A DNA stretch of 32,714 nt. Source: JAGOVB01 sp964481175 (lineage in GTDB: Bacteria; Patescibacteriota; Minisyncoccia; Phycocordibacterales; PALSA-1337). The notes below the pieces were generated by a model. It was not told the origin of the DNA and searched no databases. It saw only the letters and a program-made list of their open reading frames with translations. Position numbers and translations under genes: made by a program. The stretch spans positions 1 through 32,714 of the forward strand of contig CAYZSZ010000008.1 in assembly GCA_964481175.1 (NCBI GenBank), read 5' to 3'. Positions 7,949 to 13,835 of the stretch are shown here, in pieces; positions within the stretch are counted from its first letter, which is position 1, and each line of letters begins with the position of its first letter.

Positions 7949-9406
7949 CTATTTCATATTCGCTCGAGCGGCCGCAGCAGCAGCCACTTTGATCTTGTAT
8001 GCTTTCAGCTTTTCAGCAAGCTCCAAGTACATCAGCGATGTTTCTTCTGCGAGAGTGACCGCATCGAGGCCTTTTTCATTGAGCAGAAGCATAGCCTCGT
8101 TGTCGCCAATTTCACCGAAGGTGGGCTTAACTTTGAGCCCACCCAGCAAAGCTCGCCCAATTACACGAGCTCGATCGAACGGACGTTGGGGACGATTGCT
8201 TGTTGGTACAGCCTGCCCAGCAATCAACGCTTTCGCGGCATTTCTCACCTCTCCAGGCGACTTACCACCTCGAGATTTTTCCCAAACCTCTCGCATCGCT
8301 GCCTCGTTGGGCAAGCGAGATATCAACAGGGCCACGTCATACCGAAGCCTTTCCTTCTCGGGAACGGACATGGCCATTTGCGAGAGAATATCGTGCGGCA
8401 GCTTGCCAACCGATATGTAGCCATAGACCCAGGATAGCGTCTTACCCGTCGCTTCCGAGATCAGCTTGGCGGAGCGGCCTTCGGCGACTGCCCTCTTGAT
8501 GGCGAGTACGGTCTCATAGGGACTGTGATTGTCCCGATTCCAGTTCGCCACAAACGAGTTGAAAAACACATCTTTTTCATCGGGATCTTCCACGATAGCT
8601 TTAAGATGAGTGAGTCCCGCCAATATTGCACCACGAAGGCGACGTTCACCGTCGATCAATTCATGCGTGTGTTTTGGGTCACCTGTAATTACCCTTACGG
8701 TAACAGGTTGCCGCTGACCGAAGATCCTCAAACTGTCAGCCATTTCCTTGATCGAAAAGAACTCGATCCGAGGCTGACCTTCGAGTGGTCGGAGCTTACT
8801 GATCTCAAGCATCAGAACTGGTTGCACAAGCGCACCCGGTGTCGCGGGCAGCACTGGTACAGGTTCAGGGGTAGGAGTTGGGCTCGACACCACCAAACCT
8901 TGAGCTTGTTTTTCTGCACGATCAGCTGCGTGCGACTTTGGTGCCGACGCACCCCTTTTCAAGATAACGCCCGCAGCACGAACCGGCTTTGATTCTGCCT
9001 TAGCATTCTCTGGTGTAGGACTGCCCCAAGATCTGCACGTGAGCTCAATCTCGGGGTAATCTTCACAAGTACAGATCATGAGCTCGTGACCTGGAAAGAT
9101 CTCCCAATCTGCAGCCTCTCGTGAGAGGAGACTTCCTTCGGCTACTTCAGTGCCGTTGCGTGCGTCAATCAGCCTGAAACGCTTTTCACCATTGGTGCCA
9201 AGAATCTCCAGTTTGACTGATTTCGGCAGATCGACCCTTGCATGTGCATGCGAAGGGTCTTTGAGTCCGAGACCAAGATGTTTGGTACTGAGCGGCCTCA
9301 GGAGTTCGAGGCCGCTCATGCCACAGTCACGCGGCACAGTTCCACGACCCTTTATGTTGAGGAAAACCACTTCAAATACTTCTGTATCTTTTTGCTTGTC
9401 TGGCAT
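7949..9406 (-). CDS. ParB-like nuclease-domain protein with a long N-terminal extension
   Basis: 485 residues. The ParB N-terminal domain is at about 197-275, with IDGERRLRGA (251-260) matching the CTP-binding GERRxRA motif. A helix-turn-helix-like region follows (about 298-340, SPYETVLAIKRAVAEG and LISEATGKTLSWVYGYISVG). About 190 residues precede it: a beta-rich segment (10-125) of no family I recognise, and a Pro-rich linker (about 175-190). No ParA gene or parS-like repeat is nearby, so this may not be the chromosome-partitioning ParB. Unlike its neighbours it has a clear Shine-Dalgarno site (AAGGGAG, 4 nt before the ATG), an untranslated leader, a hairpin terminator and visibly GC-richer codons. 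It may be a more recently acquired or separately regulated gene; that is inference. Confidence 0.85.
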   Translation of the reverse strand: MPDKQKDTEVFEVVFLNIKGRGTVPRDCGMSGLELLRPLSTKHLGLGLKDPSHAHARVDLPKSVKLEILGTNGEKRFRLIDARNGTEVAEGSLLSREAADWEIFPGHELMICTCEDYPEIELTCRSWGSPTPENAKAESKPVRAAGVILKRGASAPKSHAADRAEKQAQGLVVSSPTPTPEPVPVLPATPGALVQPVLMLEISKLRPLEGQPRIEFFSIKEMADSLRIFGQRQPVTVRVITGDPKHTHELIDGERRLRGAILAGLTHLKAIVEDPDEKDVFFNSFVANWNRDNHSPYETVLAIKRAVAEGRSAKLISEATGKTLSWVYGYISVGKLPHDILSQMAMSVPEKERLRYDVALLISRLPNEAAMREVWEKSRGGKSPGEVRNAAKALIAGQAVPTSNRPQRPFDRARVIGRALLGGLKVKPTFGEIGDNEAMLLLNEKGLDAVTLAEETSLMYLELAEKLKAYKIKVAAAAAARANMK

Positions 9407-9457
9407 ACTACTCCCTTCATTTGGTTGTTTTGGTTTACTACAAAAAGCTCTGAACAG

Positions 9458-9485
9458 ATATTACGCCGTATACTATAAAAAGCAA
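9458..9485 (-). promoter_or_regulatory. Candidate promoter of the ParB-like gene
   Basis: On the minus strand, TTGCTT (9485-9480), a 16-nt spacer, TAATAT (9463-9458). This would give a leader of about 40 nt carrying the AAGGGAG ribosome-binding site. Other AT-rich hexamers in the same stretch (for example GTATAC) could serve instead. Confidence 0.35.
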
Positions 9486-9495
9486 CACTTTACAG

Positions 9496-9501
9496 TATAA
9501 T
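9496..9501 (+). promoter_or_regulatory. -10 box of the Lnb-like gene (leaderless)
   Basis: A perfect TATAAT is followed by 6 nt (AGTCGT) and the ATG at 9508. No Shine-Dalgarno site and no -35 match at 17 nt are visible. Confidence 0.65.
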
Positions 9502-9507
9502 AGTCGT

Positions 9508-10317
9508 ATGTGGTTTAAACGTATCTCTATTCTCCTCATTGTCGCCTTTATTTTCTTTAAACTCTGGATGGTTCCTTCAAATGATCGCGATTGGAATGTC
9601 GACCAAGCAGTTCTCCCCTATGCCACGATCGATAAAAATCTAGTCTCGATCTACAATATCCGCAATTTTACCTATGCCTCTACCACCAGTTTTACTCCTC
9701 ACTACTACAACAAGACGTTTGATATGAATAAGATGGTCAGAGCTTGGTATGTTGTCGAGCCTTTTTCTGGCATCCCCGGCTCAGCACACACCTTTCTCAG
9801 TTTTGAATTTGAAAAAGATGTCTTTGTCTCTATCTCAGTAGAAATCAGAAAAGAAAAAGGAGAGACCTTTCACCCAGTCAAAGGGCTTTTTGATCAGTAC
9901 GAACTCATGTATGTGATCGGCGATGAAAAAGATCTGATCAAGCTGCGCACTAACTATCGCAAGGACAAAGTATTTTTGTATCCAATAAAAGCAGAGGTCG
10001 AAGATGTTCGCGCGCTATTTCTCGACATGATCAACCGTGCTAACAAACTCAAAGATCAGCCTGAGTTTTACAATACGCTTACGAACACATGCACCACAAA
10101 TATTGTGAGTCATATCAACAAGCTCCGAAACGAAGATATCTTCCTCCTCAATCCAAAGATCCTTTTACCTGAATACTCTGACATACTTGCCTACAAACTA
10201 GGCCTCATCGATACCGACCTTTCTTTTGAACAAGCTCGCCATAAGTATCTCATCAATGATAAGGCGTCGAAATACGCAAACTCACCAGATTTCTCAAGAA
10301 AGATCAGAAATAATTAA
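9508..10317 (+). CDS. Lnb N-terminal/DUF4105-like membrane-anchored protein
   Basis: 269 residues with an N-terminal hydrophobic anchor (about 6-20), then one extracytoplasmic domain. Features recalled for the DUF4105/Lnb N-terminal domain family are visible: DWNVDQAVLPYA, VSIYNIRNF, SAHTFLSFEFE with H94, ISVEIRKEKGE, GLFDQYELMYVIGDEKDL, LRTNYRKDKVFLYPI and YNTLTNTCTTNIV with C195. The invariant His and Cys suggest a thiol-dependent acyl-transfer or hydrolase centre. In Gram-positive bacteria Lnb remodels lipoprotein acyl chains; whether this protein does so is unknown. The C-terminal ~30 residues are polar. The following b5-like gene starts 17 nt later with its own -10 box. Confidence 0.8.
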   Translation: MWFKRISILLIVAFIFFKLWMVPSNDRDWNVDQAVLPYATIDKNLVSIYNIRNFTYASTTSFTPHYYNKTFDMNKMVRAWYVVEPFSGIPGSAHTFLSFEFEKDVFVSISVEIRKEKGETFHPVKGLFDQYELMYVIGDEKDLIKLRTNYRKDKVFLYPIKAEVEDVRALFLDMINRANKLKDQPEFYNTLTNTCTTNIVSHINKLRNEDIFLLNPKILLPEYSDILAYKLGLIDTDLSFEQARHKYLINDKASKYANSPDFSRKIRNN

Positions 10318-10322
10318 AATGA

Positions 10323-10328
10323 TATAAT
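10323..10328 (+). promoter_or_regulatory. -10 box of the cytochrome b5-like gene (leaderless)
   Basis: A perfect TATAAT, 6 nt (ATAGGC), then the ATG at 10335. It falls in the short gap after the Lnb-like gene. No -35 match is seen. Confidence 0.62.
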
Positions 10329-10334
10329 ATAGGC

Positions 10335-10850
10335 ATGAACAATCGTTATATTGCTATATTAGTTATCATTATTGCCATTATTATCGGCGTCTTTTTCGTA
10401 TCATATAAAAAGGACACTCCGGTTATTACTCCTGCACCTACAGAAGTAACACCGACCACCACACCAGTTACAACAACCGCTACAACTACAGCTACGACGA
10501 CTAGCACATCTACTAAACCAGTCACAAAACCTACTCCGACTCCTGTGGTCACTCCAAAGCCGACACCAGCCCCTACGCCGACACCTACACCAGCTCCAAC
10601 AACTTCTACAGTCAAAACATATACTCTTGCTGATATCAGCCTACACAAAAGCCAAACTGATTGTTGGACAGCGGTAAATGAAAAAGTTTACGACATCACC
10701 GCATACGTACCACGACACCCAGGAGGAATAAAACAAATTATGCAGGTCTGTGGTAAAGATGGTACTTTCCTTTTTGAGGATCAGCACTCTGGAGATCGAA
10801 AGCCAAATACAATCTTGGCTTCTTACAAGATCGGAGACCTAGCAAAGTAA
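10335..10850 (+). CDS. Membrane-anchored cytochrome b5-like haem-binding protein
   Basis: 171 residues: an N-terminal transmembrane anchor (about 5-23), a low-complexity Thr/Pro linker (28-92), and a compact C-terminal cytochrome b5-like domain (about 95-171). The domain begins YTLADISLHKSQTDCWTAV and carries the haem signature VPRHPGGI (axial H128) and the second axial H151 in EDQHSG. It should hold a b-type haem outside the cytoplasm and carry one electron. The redox partner is unknown, and no haem biosynthesis or desaturase gene is nearby. The adjacent Lnb-like gene suggests an envelope-lipid link, but that is speculation. C110 and C139 could form a disulphide. It converges on the next gene with a 17-nt gap holding only a weak 5-bp inverted repeat. 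Confidence 0.88.
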   Translation: MNNRYIAILVIIIAIIIGVFFVSYKKDTPVITPAPTEVTPTTTPVTTTATTTATTTSTSTKPVTKPTPTPVVTPKPTPAPTPTPTPAPTTSTVKTYTLADISLHKSQTDCWTAVNEKVYDITAYVPRHPGGIKQIMQVCGKDGTFLFEDQHSGDRKPNTILASYKIGDLAK

Positions 10851-10867
10851 ACTAGCCGATAGAAAGG

Positions 10868-11968
10868 CTATTGGTACTGAATAAAAATCGGTTTTGGGTG
10901 AAGCTCTAGAACTTCAGCGGGTGTAAAAATACCCGTACTTGGTGGACGCATGTCATTTTTATAAAATATCTTCACACCTGTAAACTGAACCGGTTCGGGT
11001 TCAATGATATGTGAGTAGGTGCCACGTTTTAAGTCCTTTGATCCCCATCCATCCATCACCATTATCACTTGCACCTCGGCTGTTGGGTCGATCGCATCGC
11101 TGTTGGTAACCATCTTCTCGGTAAATCGATGAACCAAAAGTACCTTTGGTGGCAGTTTGTATTCTTTTACAATTTCACTCATGTAGTCAACAACATAGTT
11201 CACATCTTTAGCGTCGACGGTGCCTATTACCTTACCCGGACGACTCCCGTCTTTCATTGAAAACTCTGGATCGATTGCAATATGTACATCCGGTCGCATC
11301 AAATACTTTCTAAATTTCGGCAATTCTTTTTCTAGCGTACTTAGTCCGGGCTGAATATCGAGAATAAGAATGGCTCCTGCTTTCTGTGCCAACGCATATG
11401 CTTTCTCTATTTCAGAGTCTGGCATTACCGCTCGATACATACCATCGGCACCAGCTACTGATTGAGCCACAATGGCAATATACTCAATCGCTAGCTGAAC
11501 TGGTGTGGTTTGGTCCGCAGCCTCCCACTGTGCCTTTTCTACTTCGAGTCTGCGCAACACTTCGTCTGGCTCATACTCACCCAGAATACCCATCTGCTTG
11601 GAATAAAAGTTACCGTAGTACGCGACAATTCTTTTAAATGGCAGTATCGCTCCACCATTTGGATACACAGCAGCGGCTGGCCACTGTTTGCCACTAATAG
11701 TAACATTGGTAGTCGAGCTATACTGCAAAGGAGAAGCTGGTGTGGTTGTTGGACTGACAGGTACCGGTGGCACATACCCAGCTAATTCCAACATTCTTTT
11801 GTCGTACTCTTTCGTATCGAGTAGATCGGGCCATGTCGGTATAACTATTTCTTTTTCATTTTGATATGTAACTGTACCAAACTTCACACTCGCCCATGAG
11901 TGTGCAGCTACTAGTGTTATAGCTGTAGCTGATACAATAATCGCGTATTTTAGCTGAGTCCGCATCAT
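10868..11968 (-). CDS. Secreted or membrane-anchored protein of unknown family, possible TIM-barrel
   Basis: 366 residues. An N-terminal hydrophobic segment (about 8-26, ending SWA) is a signal peptide or anchor. A Pro/Thr linker and a segment with ISGKQWPAA follow. The C-terminal ~260 residues show alternating beta/alpha segments: RIVAYYGNFYSKQMGILGEY, PVQLAIEYIAIVAQS, GAILILDIQPG, DVHIAIDPEFSMKDGSRPG, PPKVLLVHRFTEKM and VIMVMDGWG. The DIQPG, DPEF and MDGWG acidic residues at strand ends recall a glycoside-hydrolase-like barrel, but I cannot name a family or catalytic pair. The start at 11968 is chosen over the TTG at 11971 because a TATTAT box sits exactly 6 nt before that ATG. Confidence 0.8.
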   Translation of the reverse strand: MMRTQLKYAIIVSATAITLVAAHSWASVKFGTVTYQNEKEIVIPTWPDLLDTKEYDKRMLELAGYVPPVPVSPTTTPASPLQYSSTTNVTISGKQWPAAAVYPNGGAILPFKRIVAYYGNFYSKQMGILGEYEPDEVLRRLEVEKAQWEAADQTTPVQLAIEYIAIVAQSVAGADGMYRAVMPDSEIEKAYALAQKAGAILILDIQPGLSTLEKELPKFRKYLMRPDVHIAIDPEFSMKDGSRPGKVIGTVDAKDVNYVVDYMSEIVKEYKLPPKVLLVHRFTEKMVTNSDAIDPTAEVQVIMVMDGWGSKDLKRGTYSHIIEPEPVQFTGVKIFYKNDMRPPSTGIFTPAEVLELHPKPIFIQYQ

Positions 11969-11974
11969 CAAATG

Positions 11975-11980
11975 ATAATA
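11975..11980 (-). promoter_or_regulatory. -10 box deciding the start at 11968
   Basis: TATTAT on the minus strand, 6 nt (CATTTG), then ATG ATG. The in-frame TTG at 11971 would lie upstream of the expected transcription start, so it is disfavoured. Confidence 0.55.
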
Positions 11981-12019
11981 TCACGACTTTGAAAGTGGGA
12001 AATCGGGGAAAAGAATAAG

Positions 12020-12673
12020 TTAGCCCAAATGCGCGTGATCGTTGTAGATCCATAGGCGCCACTTTGTCTCGTCTCCATCTCTTTCATAATACAACACTGT
12101 TAGACCTGCGTTTTCGTGCTCAGTATGTTTTTGAAAATGTTTGAACGAATTACCGGTAAGTGACTCACCCAAAAGAACTCGGGCGATTATAGTACGTAAG
12201 AAGTACCCGTGCGTAACCACAACTATGTTTGATTCAGATCGCTGAGCCAGAAAATCCAAAGCATTGTCTGCGCGATTTACAAGATCAGTAAAATTCTCCC
12301 CGTCTTCTACCCGGAGATTTTCATCATATAAACTACTATGCCATTCATCCCACTTCTTACTCGCCTCTTCATCAGTGTACGGCTTGCCATTGATACTCGT
12401 CGGCTTTAGTCGCTCGACAAAGAGATCACAATACTCTGGGTTCTTTTGTGTTGCTCGGGTGATAGCTTCGGCAGTTTGTCTTGTGCGAGAAAATGGACTG
12501 ACAATAAGTGCGTCAAAAGAAAGCTTGGCGATACGTTCTGCGATGCGCTGGGCTTGCTCCATTCCTTTTTCGTTCAATGGTGAGTCAGGCGCTTGGAAAG
12601 CCTTTGTGACATTTCCGACACTTTGGCCATGCCTCACGAAATAAACTATTTTTTCAATCTTAGGTTTTGACAT
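12020..12673 (-). CDS. Histidine phosphatase (phosphoglycerate mutase-like) family protein
   Basis: 217 residues of the RHG superfamily. The phosphohistidine motif is VRHGQSVGN (R14-H15-G16), followed by SPFSRTRQTAE (R63), E87 as probable proton donor and VTHGYFLR (H155). The family includes cofactor-dependent phosphoglycerate mutases, alpha-ribazole phosphatases and general phosphatases. Length and motifs do not separate these, and the region after E87 is not typical of GpmA. The open frame continues upstream through the tRNA-Gln gene, but that part is tRNA, so the start is the ATG at 12673. It sits only 5 nt after the tRNA 3' end with no promoter box, so the mRNA must come from the tRNA transcript. 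Confidence 0.9.
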   Translation of the reverse strand: MSKPKIEKIVYFVRHGQSVGNVTKAFQAPDSPLNEKGMEQAQRIAERIAKLSFDALIVSPFSRTRQTAEAITRATQKNPEYCDLFVERLKPTSINGKPYTDEEASKKWDEWHSSLYDENLRVEDGENFTDLVNRADNALDFLAQRSESNIVVVTHGYFLRTIIARVLLGESLTGNSFKHFQKHTEHENAGLTVLYYERDGDETKWRLWIYNDHAHLG

Positions 12674-12678
12674 ATTTG

Positions 12679-12749
12679 CTGCGGGACTTGGAATCGAACC
12701 AAAATTTTCGCTTTCAGAGAGCGACGTCCTACCTTTAGACGATCCCGCA
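12679..12749 (-). tRNA. tRNA-Gln, anticodon CTG
   Basis: A 71-nt cloverleaf. The acceptor stem TGCGGGA pairs with TCCCGCA, and the U1-A72 pair is usual for tRNA-Gln. The D stem is GTCT/GGAC, the anticodon stem TCGCT/AGCGA with loop CTCTGAA (anticodon CTG, reading CAG), and the variable loop has 4 nt. The T stem is TTTGG/CCAAG with loop TTCGATT. The discriminator is G and the CCA end is not encoded. A promoter lies upstream and a phosphatase gene follows at 5 nt. Confidence 0.92.
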
Positions 12750-12768
12750 ATGTGCGCACAATTCATAT

Positions 12769-12797
12769 AAAATACCCTAAAAACCGTATATATTCAA
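12769..12797 (-). promoter_or_regulatory. Promoter of tRNA-Gln and the phosphatase gene
   Basis: On the minus strand, TTGAAT (12797-12792), an exact 17-nt spacer, TATTTT (12774-12769). The predicted start near 12762 leaves a short 5' leader of about 13 nt before the tRNA. Confidence 0.55.
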
Positions 12798-12850
12798 GGA
12801 ACTTGTATCATACCCCAAAAAGACGTACAGTTATATAGAAAGGTGCCCCG

Positions 12851-13099
12851 ATGAAAGATGCGAAAAAATTTATCACCCGCCGTGTAAATACGGTATTCGT
12901 ATCAGTCAAAAAACTCAAGAAAGCATCACCCAAAGATCTTCGGAAAATTCAAAACAAAAAACTTCGTCAGTTTCTCCAGTTCTGTCGGAAAGAATTTAGA
13001 GCTGGAAGGACGGCATACAGACGCTGTCTCATCTCTCACTCATCTGAATTGAGCATGCAGGAGGTGGTCGACATACTCTGGAAAATGACCAGACTGTAA
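12851..13099 (+). CDS. Small basic protein, unknown function
   Basis: 82 residues, strongly positively charged (many Lys/Arg, for example FITRRVNTVF, VKKLKKASPKDLRK and FCRKEFRAGRTAYRRC), predicted mostly helical. No signal peptide and no recognisable family. The charge suggests binding to nucleic acid or the ribosome, but that is only a guess. It has a good Shine-Dalgarno site (AGAAAGG, 7 nt before the ATG), rare in this window, and a possible upstream -10 box TATCAT at 12806-12811. It ends in an intrinsic terminator, so it is a single-gene unit. The terminator is repeated exactly after the next gene. Confidence 0.7.
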   Translation: MKDAKKFITRRVNTVFVSVKKLKKASPKDLRKIQNKKLRQFLQFCRKEFRAGRTAYRRCLISHSSELSMQEVVDILWKMTRL

Positions 13100-13113
13100 G
13101 CCCTCACCCCCAC

Positions 13114-13146
13114 CACCAACCCCGCCCTCACCGGCGGGGTTTTTGT
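13114..13146 (+). repeat. 33-bp direct repeat, copy 1 (contains a terminator)
   Basis: Identical over 33 bp to 13803-13835. The flanking bases differ on both sides. The two copies lie downstream of the two adjacent rightward genes, 689 bp apart. Confidence 0.9.
13120..13144 (+). terminator. Intrinsic terminator of the small basic protein gene
   Basis: A 7-bp GC stem CCCCGCC/GGCGGGG (13120-13126 with 13133-13139), a 6-nt loop CTCACC, and TTTTT at 13140-13144. Confidence 0.92.
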
Positions 13147-13151
13147 GTTTA

Positions 13152-13180
13152 TGTACATATTTTTTTACATATGTTATAAA
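13152..13180 (+). promoter_or_regulatory. Candidate promoter of the gene at 13212
   Basis: TGTACA (13152-13157), a 17-nt spacer and TATAAA (13175-13180). Transcription would start near 13187 and give a 25-nt leader holding the Shine-Dalgarno site AAAGGA (13201-13206). Confidence 0.5.
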
Positions 13181-13211
13181 GATGGCTGAACACCTAGAAC
13201 AAAGGAACCCA

Positions 13212-13784
13212 ATGAATCTGCCAGACAGACTACACCTCATCTGCAACTTCCACACAAAGGTCGTTCTCGACCCTCGCTTTGCAGCCCTCATGGCAGCAGA
13301 CCCGACAAGACTTGTCGCACCACCTGAGGCCGGAAGAGAAATCCTTCAGCAAATCTACGCCCTTCTCGAAGAGCTGGGTTACAGGATCCCCCAAACCCCC
13401 TACCTGAATGTGATCCAAATCGGCTACCTGTTTTCCGGACTTGTGCACGGGCTCGATCCGCAATACGGCCCGCAGCCGGTGAGGCAACGTGAGTCACTTT
13501 CATCCAAGGATTTGCTCGAACAAATCGAGGCGATGTGGGGGCAAGGGAGGCTGCTTTCGGGCTATCATGTCGGGGAGGGTGAAATCACAACCTTCCCTCT
13601 CACCGATGAGGCCAAACCTCTGGTCCGGCAAGCAGTACAGTTGTGCCTAGATCACGATATCGCACCGCTCTGCAGTGTAAGCGGTGAGGATGGTAGCTGC
13701 GATGCGAATATCATCAAACTCTCTGCTGCGGCCTATGCAGATCTCATCGAGAAGATGAAACGAGCAATCAAGAAAGCCGGCTGA
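13212..13784 (+). CDS. Soluble protein of unknown function
   Basis: 190 residues, no signal peptide or membrane segment, and no family I recognise. It appears mixed helical, with segments LHLICNFHTKVVLDPRF, GREILQQIYALLEELGY, LNVIQIGYLFSGLVHGLD and a C-terminal helix YADLIEKMKRAIKKAG. Two earlier in-frame ATGs (13143 and 13182) are open. The one at 13212 is chosen because AAAGGA lies 5 nt before it and the predicted promoter ends at 13180, just before 13182. Codons are visibly GC-richer than in the flanking housekeeping genes. With the preceding small gene it forms a pair of single-gene units, each closed by the same terminator, which suggests they arrived or were rearranged together. That is inference. 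Confidence 0.75.
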   Translation: MNLPDRLHLICNFHTKVVLDPRFAALMAADPTRLVAPPEAGREILQQIYALLEELGYRIPQTPYLNVIQIGYLFSGLVHGLDPQYGPQPVRQRESLSSKDLLEQIEAMWGQGRLLSGYHVGEGEITTFPLTDEAKPLVRQAVQLCLDHDIAPLCSVSGEDGSCDANIIKLSAAAYADLIEKMKRAIKKAG

Positions 13785-13802
13785 TCTACATGATCCGCCC
13801 GT

Positions 13803-13835
13803 CACCAACCCCGCCCTCACCGGCGGGGTTTTTGT
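13803..13835 (+). repeat. 33-bp direct repeat, copy 2 (contains a terminator)
   Basis: Exact second copy of 13114-13146. Its last base is also the last base of the pyrG stop codon on the opposite strand. Confidence 0.9.
13809..13833 (+). terminator. Intrinsic terminator of the gene at 13212
   Basis: Same stem, loop and T5 run as the terminator at 13120-13144. It separates this gene from the convergent pyrG. Confidence 0.92.

Noticed and set aside
7941..8437. Overlapping + strand open frames opposite the ParB-like gene
   Set aside because: The ParB core is on the minus strand with a ribosome-binding site and terminator; these are shadows in GC-richer DNA.
10851..10867. Small inverted repeat TAGCC/GGCTA between convergent genes as a bidirectional terminator
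   Set aside because: Only a 5-bp stem and no T run on either side.
12674..12766. N-terminal extension of the phosphatase frame through the tRNA
   Set aside because: These codons are the tRNA-Gln gene; the RHG domain starts normally at the ATG at 12673.
13143..13211. Earlier ATG starts for the gene at 13212
   Set aside because: They lie in the terminator tail or promoter of this gene; the ATG at 13212 has the ribosome-binding site.
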